From: Hermetia illucens
Lineage: Eukaryota > Arthropoda > Insecta > Diptera > Stratiomyidae
NCBI RefSeq assembly: GCF_905115235.1
Contig: NC_051849.1
Span: 44,381,017-44,445,016 of the forward strand
DNA: 64,000 nucleotides
Direction of reading: 5' to 3'
The notes under the pieces are model-generated. The model had not been told where the DNA came from and did not search any database. It worked only from the letters and a program-made list of their open reading frames with translations. This document shows, in pieces, positions 49,801-61,800 of the stretch (position 1 is the stretch's first letter; every line of letters starts with the position of its first letter). The position numbers were made by a program, and so were the translations under genes.

Positions 49801-52800
49801 TGTACAATCTACTATGAGTCAGGCAGTGACCTGACTTTTGTCAGCCCTTCACTGGCATTCTGGTGGCCGTTCATCTCCGCAGTTCATGTATCCTGTTACT
49901 GAAAATCATCCAGGGGTTATTCTCTCAGCAAGAGGGGGCGCTTTCAGCGACCTCTGAATGTAACGGGGATTCCAGTAATCACCAGAGACGAACTACACGG
50001 GCCTTGACGGAGTAACGCCCTAAAGGTTGCCGTGAATCCAAACTGGACATGTTCGCTGAGTTGTTTGAAGCGTGCATATCCGAGGGAATATTTCCTGCAG
50101 CATGGAAACGACATAAGTTGGTACTGTTACCCAAAACGTGGCCCACCCCTCCTACAGACCCATATGTCTTCTGGACTCTGTGGGGAAAATGTTAGAGTGG
50201 GTATAATAGATTGCTACCGGTTGTTGAGAACCAAGGAGGCATTTGAGATCGACGGTATGGGATCCGTATAGCCAAATCAACCATTGATGCCATTAAATTT
50301 GTTACTGGCTTATCCAAAGATGCAATTTATGGAAAGAGTAGTATCAGCAAATATTGCATGGTGGTGACCCTGAACGTGAGAAATGCATCCAATTCAGGCA
50401 ATTGGAATTTAATTCGAAAATCCCTGGTGAAGATTGATATTCCCGCCTATCTTGCTGATATCGACGACAGCTATTTACAAGGACGGAGGCTCTGGTATGA
50501 TACCGATGGCGAACCCCAGGCTATGGAATACCATGTAAAATGATGCACTTAATCTTTTGTTCCCGGAGGACACCATGGTGGTGGGTTACGCCGACTACAT
50601 AGCACTGGTTGTAGTCACAAAGCATTTCGAAGGTGCTGAGTTGTACACATGCACAATTCTGGTGTGAAAATAACGAGGGAAAACGGACGCAGTTCTTATC
50701 AAAAGGCACCGTAGAAGAAGTTAAGCCCACATTCAAACTGGGGTTATATCATCACTACTAAGTCGCGCAACAAATATTGGGGAGAGATGATAGACGCGAA
50801 GCTCAATTATAAGCAACACGTACAATATGTTTGTGAAAAAACATCGACTGTAAGTTGCTACTTGGTAAGTATGATTTTATCGCAAACGAAGAACGTCGGA
50901 AGGGAGAGAAAATAGATGATAAAAACGTTGGGAACGCTCGGGAAAGGGTCGGTTGACACATAGGCTCATTTCTGTCATCAAGGAGTGGATGAAGAGATTG
51001 CAAAGTCAAATCAATTATAATCTTACCCAGTTTCTCATGGGGCACGGTGGTTGGTGGTTCTACAGGGCATGGGTTAGTCAAGGGTGGTTTTTTTCCATTT
51101 CCTCAAAAAAAAAAAAAACAAACGATAGACCGTGAACCAATTTTAATAAGGCTTTCTTTTACGCAGGATATCTCAATAGTTCAGCTTACAGACCCCACTC
51201 GGATGTAGGTAGTAATTTAAATCTGATTGAAATTGATTGAATCCATGATGAAATATAGGATGAAAAAGGATACAGCTATTGCCGATTTTAAGGTCCTCAG
51301 CTATTTTTTTTTGAAAACATCTAGAAACCCCTGCTGCTCTGTTATATCCGCGATTTAGAGACACCCTAATAATATTTGTTTAGATATTAATGAAAATATG
51401 TAGCCTTTTTTCTACAAAAAAAAAATGATTTCAAATACTGAAAAAGGGAGAAAGTAGCTCCCGAAATACGGAACTACATGGGCTAGGGTTTCGTACTAGG
51501 TCAGAGGCAACTCATCAGACGCGGCAAGGGAGTTATTCTCCTTAGGCCCGGAGTTTTCATGGAAGCCAGAGAGACCTTAGCAAAATTAGATTGATTATTC
51601 AATTTCAGAGTAGGTGGATTTTCCCCTTTTAATTCTGCCCGCAGTATACAAGTGTTTGGCAGAATGACTTCATCTGCCTTATGTGGAGGGCTTCACGCTC
51701 TGAAAGACGAAGTTCGAAATACAGAAGTGTGGGTCCCTATTAAAAGATATTTCAAGGAATGAGCTCTCAAAAGAGATAAGCCTCGGCCCTAATATCGTGA
51801 CAGTCAAGGACGTACTAAATCTTAGCAACTTGAAATACTGGAAAGTTGTTAAGATTTAGTACGAATATTTCTAGCAGGATAACTAGTCACCACCAATATA
51901 CTGGCTTTCAGGGTAATTAAAAATTATTCCTAGCATTCTAACGTGTAAAGGTTAAATGAAATATTGGAAAGATCAATGTTGACAGGTTTGTTGAAGGTTT
52001 CCTTAAGATTAGGATGTAGATAAACTAGCTGCCGCCAAACAGCTATCAAACAGTCTCGCCGACAGAAGAAGAGGAAAGAGATGATAGCCTCCTGTAATGA
52101 GGAAAGGGGGAACGATAGGATATTTTCTTTTTGTTGGTGACGTGCTCCAGTTGCACCGGGTAGCATCACCTTCATCAACGGAAATCCTGCGATACATGAT
52201 ATTCCGCTAGACGGAGGAGCCGAGTAGAATGGACCACTAGGGACTGAGTACACAGAGGCTATGTCTCTCACTCATTTCATACACACACAAATACAGTCTG
52301 TCGGTCCACCATTGTGGAAGAAAAATTTTGACCAGACAGCCTACCTACTGAGGGTCCTTCCAGAGGGGACCACATTCAGCCTTGATGAATGCTACTGAGA
52401 GGCTAATATAGACTCGGAACACTATCTTGTTGGCGTGGTGCTCGAGGCTCAAACACCGCAACGAGCTGGTTTGATGATGACTCTTAGTTAACAATGCATT
52501 GGAAGAATACTGCATACCACGCTACGCAGCAATATCAAAAAACGTGGGCACGCGCAGGGACTTCTCACGAACCTTGTCGAGCAGAGAAAGGATTTCATAA
52601 ATATATAAAGGAAGCCTAGGAAACCAACAGATCTGTGAACTTGAGAAGTGTAGAGAGGAATCCCATTAGGCGAGGAAGTTTTACTAGAAAGTCAGTAAGG
52701 AGAAGCCATATACATTACGAGCGTCATCCAACTGAGACAAAGAGAAAAATCTGATTTCCGATCATATGGGTATATTGCAGCGATGGGTTGACTTTTTGAA

Positions 52801-55800
52801 TGTAGTGCTGAATAACTAGAATATCAAGAAGTTGAAGGTTCTGCCACGAAGACGACGGTTTAAGAATCATGCCGAGAACTGAGGGAATTAATGCCGGACT
52901 GGTTGAATATGGAGGCGATCAACTATACTAAGCAGTTCATCTATTTATACTAAAGATTTGGGATAATGAGTCAACGCCTGGGTGGTCAAAGGGTAGTATA
53001 GGTCCCAGGGCGAAACGTGAATTGGTACCCACGATGGAGCATAAAACCTGGGAAATGCCTGCTGAACCAACACCAACAGCTCTACTACCAAACCCTAGTT
53101 CCACCTCCACGTGGTGACCGCTGGGAGCTCTTTCGTAACGAAAAGCTGCAGACGTAGAAGGAATCTCCCGCGCCTAAAAACGGGACAAATTGTACCAACT
53201 GGTCCTCCAGGTTGGGGGTTTGGTAGGGCTGACAACCCTACACGGAAAACCGATGTTACGAAGCCGCTTACACGAAAAAACAAATGATAACGGACTGTGG
53301 ACTATTCAATTAGCAGGGTCACACGAAATGGTTGTTGGAAGTACCTGGTTTGCGCGGAAAGCGGTCCACAAACATACGTGGGCCTCTCCAGATGGGACCA
53401 CTTTCAACCAAATTGACCACGTGTTGATCGAACGCCGCACCTCTCAGCCTTGATGAATGTCAGAACATATAGGGAGGGGGGGCAATATAGACTCGGATCA
53501 CTATCTCGTTGGCATGGTGCTCTGAGCTAGAATAACAATACCACCTAGAATCCCCTCTGACAAACAGGTGAGAGTTAACACTGAAGCCATCCACAACACA
53601 GTCCTCCGCGACACCTATAAGAGGGAAATGGAAATGCCTTAGTCAACAGAGATCCTGGAGATGAAGCATCAACAAATGATCTTCACAATCACCTGAAGAA
53701 CGTTATCATAAATACGGCCACAAAGATACTTGGCCCCAGCCGCGAAAAGAGTCGGAACGGCTGGTTTGACGATGAATATAAGCTAGCAACGGGACGGAAG
53801 AATGCTGCATAATGAGTAATGTTGCATTCTCAAAGAATGCGGGCACGCGCGGAGATTTATCACGAACTCCGTCGACCGGAGAAGCGACTTCACAGACGGA
53901 AAAAGGAAGCCTGGGAGAACCAACAAGTATGTGAACTAGAAAATTACAGGGAGCAACCGCACCAGGGGCGGAAGTTTTACCAACAAGTCAGCAGGATGAA
54001 GCCTTATACACCTCGATGCTCATCCTGCCGAGACAAAGAGGGAAATCTGATTTCCGACAGAATGGGCATATTAGAGCGATGGGTTGAGTACTTTGATGAG
54101 CTACTGAACAACCAGAACATCAGCGAGTTTGAGGTCCCACCAACTGAAGACGACGGACAAATACTGCCACCACCAAGTTTAGGAAAAACAGTCCGTGCAA
54201 TTCATTGGCTAAAAAATCATAAGTCGCCAGGAGCCGATGGAATTACAGCCAAATTGGTTAAATATGGAGGCGACCAGTTACACGAAGTGGTTCATCAACT
54301 TGTGCTCAAGCTATGGGACAGCGAATCAATGCCTGACGACTGGCAACGAGGCATTATCTGTCCCATACATAAAAAGGAAGATATCACACAGTGCAGCAAT
54401 TATAGAGGTATCACGTTGCTGAGTACCATCTATAAGATATTCTCCGCTATCTTGGTAGGCCGGATAGCTCCATACGCCCAGAACATCATTGGCCCATACC
54501 AAAGAGGCTTCACTCCAGGAACATCAGCAACACATCAGATTTTCTCTCTGCGGCAAGCGATGGAAAAACTGTTGGAATGTGGACATCAGTTCCACCATCT
54601 TTTCATCGGCTTTAAAGCCGCCTATGATAGCATAGTCAGTTTAAAACTGTGCACGGCCATGAGAGAATTCGGTATCCCGAAATTGATAAGACTGAATAGG
54701 CTGACCCTGACCAATGTGCGAGGCCAGATAAAAGCAGCATGATCACTCTCAAGACCATTCGACATCAACAACGTTCTATCACGCGTCCTCTTTAACCAGG
54801 CCCTGGAGAAAGTGATCCGCGATGCTGATGTAAATGCAATACAAGAAAATGACCTTGCCAGTGTATTCCTCAGGGACTGAGGGCGGGGGGGGGGGGGGGA
54901 GTTTGGTGGTTTCAAGAGAAGAATCATTCGAAGAATTTTTGGCCCCCTACATGAGGATAGACGATTCCGTGACCTACATAACGGCGAAATCTATGAGCGA
55001 TATCATGACCGTCTGGTTGTGGATAAAATCCGGCTCAATAAGTTACGGTGGGTGGGTCACTTAATCCGGATGGATGAGGATGATCCAGCCCGGAAAGTGT
55101 ATAAGGGCAATATCTATGGTAGGAAAAAAAAGGGAGACGAGGCAGACCCTGCCTGAGTGGAGCGATGGCGTAGGTCAGGACGTCAGACAGCTTTTAGGGA
55201 TGTCGAATTGGTGGACCTCGGCGCAGAACCGGGATGTCTGGAGTTCCTTATTAAGGCAGGCCTAGACTGGATACTGGTTGTTGCGCCGTTGACAAACCCG
55301 GGATGTCAGAAGCTCCTTACTAAAGTCGATACCCGATGACTTAATAGATGCTGTATCCTACAATATGGTAGTCATTTTCGAAAACAATGCAGACCGAGCC
55401 AATACAAATAGATTCAATTCTAGGCCATTAATATTACCATTTAAAGGCGAAAATTCAAATAAGTCATAAAAACTGTAAATCAATATTTCGAAAATTCGAC
55501 AGTTTGACTAATGTGCTGATCACGCTGAGGTTCATAAACTTGCGGGTAAAATATCCGTAAATACATTTCTCTCATTTCTTGACAAGACCCTACAAATTTA
55601 TGGATGCCTTTCTTTCTTAGGCAATACCCCGTGTTGTGCGTCTTGTTGTATTTCGAAAAGCAATCGAAACACATAGCGCCGCGAGAGCAGTTTCCTATTA
55701 ATCGGATCACAACCCACACAACGTTTCTGTGACAGGCGTACAAATAATTACATGTTTCTCGCGATTAGACTGCAAGAGTTCGTAAATCTTTTCGCTGAAT

Positions 55801-58800
55801 CAACGAAATGACTTGGAAATTCAATTCAATTGCTCAGCAGATGCATTTAATCATCAGGTGCAAGACGATTTGACGGTGCAGAAGATTAACGCGAGCACGC
55901 CCGCCTGCCCGACTGGGTCTCTCACGCAGGGTATGCCTCCAGGTGATGATTAGATTTTAAGCGATGTGAAACATGATTTACAGCTGATTCAGTACATAAT
56001 TTAGCGGTTACCAGGAAAAAAGCGCGGATTCTGGCTCTTTCCATCAAAGGATTTCCCTGAAATTTACCTCGAATTCGTTAAGTGTGCAATGAACTCCGTT
56101 ATCTGACTCGTAGATATCTGATTTGCCGCATCCACGTCTATGAGGCGATAGAGCTGATCTAGTATCTGTTGAGCAAAGTGATTGATAGATACGCGGATTA
56201 CTCAAACAAGGTTCACTTACCCCGGGTGCATTCCATATTTCACAGAATTCCTTGTACGTAATTTTTTCGTCCCCACAGATCACATAAGCCACAGACTCGA
56301 GCTGTTCGGCAAAGTCGATCTGCTTGTCTTCCCTGAAAGAGACAAAAATGCATAATTAGAATGTGAGTATGAAGATACAAATTCACTTAAAACCACTTTA
56401 TGCTGAGGTCAATGAAAGGAACTGTTGACGATGTATTGATTCAAATGCCACCTGCTTATGAAGATTAAGTATGAAAGTTCTGCATTCTCAACTGAATCAG
56501 GACAACCGCAATGGTGCAGGTTAATAAACTTCAATCTTGCTGCAGAATAGCTTCCCAGCAGGATAGCCGTTTCAATAGTAACAAATCACATCTGATACCT
56601 TTCCGCTGTTCAACCTGGTTCTTGTACCTTTAGTGAAAATAATCCAAAAAAAAGTGAACTAACTTCTCTAATTTTTCCAGTGCATCGGAGCGATCTAGTT
56701 CGCGGTCAATAATATCTTGAATTAGATAAGAAATGGTACTAGCACCTTGGCCAGTAGATCAGGTAATCTTATCGCTCATAAGAAACCTACATGCGAATTT
56801 CAAAAACTTGCCTTCCATAGTCGCCACCATACACTGTCCAGCAGCTGTGCTCAAGGAAGCCCGGAGGATGCTGGGTACACGACATGAAATGTAGCCGATA
56901 AAAGCCTAGAACGAAATTTCTCAAGATCTTTATCTTGCGCGGCCCAGCGAGAGGATAAGTATCAATGGCGCTGGAAATCCGCGCGCCACGGTCATCATCA
57001 TCATCGCCGTGCTCCTTTCTTGCAGGCCAGGGCGACTTTAATCCCATTTTAATTCGCAGCATGTTTGCCCGGCGATCTTTTTCTCATAATGTTGAATTAC
57101 TTTTCTTCGTCTTGGGCATCGTTTTATCTTTTTTAGATGTCGCGCGATAGCAGCATGTCGGTATTTGTTGTTGTTGCCGCTGAGGTAGACATGATTGCAA
57201 CAAGTGCAAGAGCCCCAAAGAATGTTAACAACGTGCAACTACCATTTTACCTGGTTTGTGTTATTTAGTGAGTCGCACAGAACAAGCACTTTACATGATT
57301 GTAGGAAGTTGGGAAAGGTGATGCTGCACGTCCAATTCAGCCGGGATGACAAGATGCGTCTGGGGAGCATAACAAATGTGCGAAATTTGTAGGAACAAGT
57401 AAAAGGACTTTAGAAGTGACGACGACCTTCTGGTGTAGTCGCATAACCAGAGATTTATTAGTCTTGATTGGTTGTTCCGCTAATGGTGTCACACCGGATG
57501 GTAAGAAACTGCAAGAATTTTTCAGAAGTGAACTAGTTTTGTCACTTTTCTCTAATTCCCCAACTTGCATTTGATTGTCCGAAAATAATTGCAAATTGGG
57601 TCTGTCATGTGTATCTGGGTATAATCCTGGATCTGAAGCTAAATTAGAGATCGAACATAGAACTTCGCGTTAAGAGGACTTGTATAGGCTTTTATACTTG
57701 CCAGAGGACCTTTGCAAAGAAATGGGGTCTCCGGCCGAGGATGGTCGGTTCTCCAGATGAATACACCCATTCTTTGTCCCATCCTAACGTACGATACTAT
57801 TGTATGGTGGTAGGCACTGAGCAAGAAGTACGATAGAATGAATCTTAATAGGATTCAAACAACCGCGTGTGCAGGTGCTATCGGGGCTCCGTAGTACTGC
57901 CCGGCAGAGTACTCCTACACCTTTTTCCCTGGACCTCAACATTATATACGTTGTAGCGTGTAGTGCTGTCGGACTATGTGAGTCTGGATGCTGGACAGCG
58001 AAACCCTACGGCCATAGTAGCATCTTAGATGGGAGCTCTAGGAATATCCCGCGGAGGTGGTACACGCGAACTTCACAAGAAACTTTGCAGTGAGCTTTCC
58101 AACGAGGGCAGATTGGAAGACCTGCGGCTATTACATAGTATTCTTCACCGACGGATCAAAGATGGTCTCTGGAGCAGGTGCAGAAATTTTCTCGGATACA
58201 CACGACTCGTACGGTCTCCTAAGATTCGGAAGTGTATTCCAACCGGAAGTACTGTTGATACTGCAAACCTTTTGAAGGCTGGCCATGATCTCAGCTGCAA
58301 GCATGACATCGCCATTCTGGCCGACAGCCAAGTGGCCATTAAGGCCTTATACTCAGCGGCGACATCCTTCAAACTGGTGGGGTAGTGCAGAAACGCGCTG
58401 GCAGTCTGGGCGGTATGACCAAGGTCACCTTCCTCTGGGTTCTTGGCCATAGGAACATAGAAGGGAATGAACGGGCTGACTGACTAGCTAGACGGGGCTC
58501 TGCTCGAGGCAGTCCTTTGGTGGGAACAGTGTGTGTCCCACTTGCGACTCTCAGGGGTGGATCTATCAACAATATTTAGCAGCCGCGGGCCTCATATAGC
58601 GAAGATTTACCACCTGTGCTAAGTCAAGGAGGATTTGGTCCGCTTATAACAAAATTCGATCGATGGTCTGCACGGGGCACTATAGGCCTATAGGGAACCA
58701 TACCGTCGGACTTTGCATACTCTACAACTCGCATTGCCGAAACTGTGAGGAAGAGGTAGAAATCTTCAGGCACTTCGTTTGCACTTGCCCAACTCTAGCT

Positions 58801-61800
58801 AGAGTCAGACTACGGATACTAGGGAAACCATTCTTTGAGGACCTCAAAGAGATCTCTCGTTGCAGGGTGAAGGAGTTGTTTTCTTTCGTGAATGCACAGC
58901 CTGACTTTGAAGATCTGAGTCGCTGGACTCTGCCTCCTTGCACTTATCATAGCAGTTATGGTTTTCGGAGTTTTTCGCATCAAAAGGCGCACCACAGCCA
59001 CAACGGCCATTGATACCTACCTAACTACCTGGGGGTGTGAAACGTAAGTTCGGCCGGTGTTATTTGCACAGTGGTTTGCAGATTATGCCCTTGGTTTTTA
59101 ATTCAGAATGCAGACCGTCATTACATCTACTTGTTTGTAGTCCGTTAGCATGTGATTGACACCTACTGCAAAACTTCGTCCTACACAATGTAAGACATGG
59201 TACAGTGCAGTTTCATGAAAATTCTACTATTATTAACTAAGTAAGTCCAGAGGGGTGCTTTGTTGGTTGATATTATTTTATTTTAATATGGTTGCCATTC
59301 ACCCCTTGGTGGGGTTTAATGCTTTAACCACATCTACTGATATGTTTTAACCCTCTGGGTTTATTGAGACGGTCGCATTCCTTCTCTATTATTTAACAAC
59401 AAGTGCTCGTGCGACGACCCACTCGTCGGCCATCTTGAGACAGTGGATTCCATTTCATGGCGTAGCCTCCCCTCCTCACTGTCTGACCTATCAGATGAGG
59501 GTACCCTGGTGACACTGGTGGTCACTTTCCATGTGCTGTGTGTGTGTGTGTGTATATGGTGGGGGAGAAGCTGCCGCTTCTGAGCACTCAGGCCGTGTTG
59601 GCCCATTGTACTCGCCTCCCCCGTCTAACGGAATATTCCGGATTCGTTAACGTATCGCAGGATTTCTGTTTGTGGATGTGATGCTACCCGTCGCAATTGG
59701 AGAACATCGGCACCAAAGATCTGATGCCTGATGCGTCCATAGGCGGGGCATTCACATAGAAAATGCTGCGTGGATTCCGCTTCCTCATTACAGGAGGGAT
59801 ACGTATCATCTTCGGTAATTCCTATTCTGAACATATGCCCAGCTAGTGTGTTATGGCCTCTCAGAATGCCCACAATACACCTGCAAGTCCTCCTGCTTTT
59901 CGACAGGATAAACTTTGCGGTACGTATGTTCGGTTCTGGCAGGAAAAGTTTTGTGTGTCGAGCAGCATTTAGGCTCTGCCATCTGTCATTATGGGAAACT
60001 TGTTCCCTGTTTTTGAAAACAGATTTAGCCAATGCTACTGATACTCCAATTGCTGGCTCCGATCCCGGCATATGGGAAATTGACCCCTCTTTCGCTAAAG
60101 CGTCCGAGATTTCATTTCCCTCTAGGCCACAGTGACCAGGTACCCAGAGTAGTTCCACCGTATTGAATCTAGACATACAGTTCAAACGGTTTCTGCATTC
60201 CTGAACGATTTTCGAGGTGATCAAAGGACTGCTCAATGCCTTCAATGCAGCTTGATTGTCACTGTAGATTGCGATACGCCTGACCTTCAACCGCTCGTCA
60301 ATCATGCAGTTTGCCACCCTTAGGAGCGCATAAACTCCGGCTTGAAAAACCGTTGCATATTGCCCCAAAGGAAAAGCCCACTTCTCGTTTTTATTCGAGA
60401 GGTAGACTCCGGCTCCAGAACCCTCTTTCCATGTGCTACTCCCATATAGCAACCTAGAAGGAGCATAGGTACAGAAGAGTTTCAACTTGGTCTTGTTATT
60501 GAGGTAACTGCATTTCCCGATTTTAGACAAGGCAGTATCAAGAACGTCATCAATAACAAGAAGAAATAATATCGGTGACAAAATGCAAGCCTGGCGGAGT
60601 CTGCTTTGGACCTCAAATTCCGCTGAGATTTTACCTCGATGCATCACGAAATTTTTGGCGTCATCATATATCGCTCTAATAATATTAAATTCCACGCCAC
60701 TCCCTGTTCACGTCATTGAAAGCCTTCTCAAAATTGATGAAGAGCAGGTGCAGGGAATATCTAAATGTCGCGCATTGTGGTCAGTGCAGGAGGATCCAGA
60801 GCAAAATCTTCCTATTCTTTGTCGATCAAGCTTTCGAGATTTTTTTTAATGCTTTTGAGGATTATTTTATTTATTATCTTCGCAATGGCACGCAGATACC
60901 CCTCTGATCGTCATACTCAAGACGGGTGCCTTTCTTTGGAATCTTAACAATCATCCCCCTTCTTCCACACTCCGAGAAAGGCCTCGGACTCCCAGGATTT
61001 TCGTATGAGTAGAAGTAGTAAATCTGCAGATGCAGCGATAAATAACTAAGCGGGGAGACCGTCGAGTCCGGCGAATTTACTTAGTTTGGGTGTATTGATG
61101 GAGGAGCAGTACTTATCCCCATGTTACAGTAACTGGCCATTTCATCCACAATAAACCGAACTTAGTAATAATTACGGGAATTATTATTATTAGTAAATTT
61201 ATTTCCACACTATAGTTTAATTTGACTATGAAATGGTATTAATTTTTTTCTATATAATATTTTGGACTTTGGAGATGTTGGCTGAATGCTGCATGAACGA
61301 TACGACATCTGGGTTACAAAGTTCCACGAAGGAACCTCGTAAGTCATCATCTTATATGGTGGTTCGAGTCTTCGTTCGTAAACAAACATGACTGAACAGA
61401 AGTATGAGCAGAATCGATCTTCTTCAAATTATCTTTTAACTTTTCAATATGAAATTGACTATCCTTCAATTAATGGGAGATGCGGTTTCTGGCATTGACT
61501 CTGGTTTAGATTCTTACCCATTATGCTGCCTTATTTCGTCAATGATTATGACAATAAGTTTCTTGAATTGGGGTGGTAGCCTGAAAGCGGGCTGCGTAGC
61601 AACATTTAGCTGGCACTAGTCGACTCACTGATTTTGAGCAGAGGAAAGGTGACATGTGTTAAGTCGTCCTTGCTTTAGGTAACGCTTATCAATCATTTGC
61701 TCTAACATTCTATCTTAAGTGAGGATAATTTGTGGATTAATGAAATGAGAACTAGATACATACGTATGACAACCATGTTTGGGATTAGAAATGAATAAAT

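Noticed and set aside
55480-55743. 87-codon Cys-rich minus frame between Nox exons
   Set aside because: No recognisable domain, wrong frame relation to Nox; kept only as an unexplained note.
59780-60130. 121-codon plus frame across the nested LINE
   Set aside because: Antisense of the RNase H coding region.
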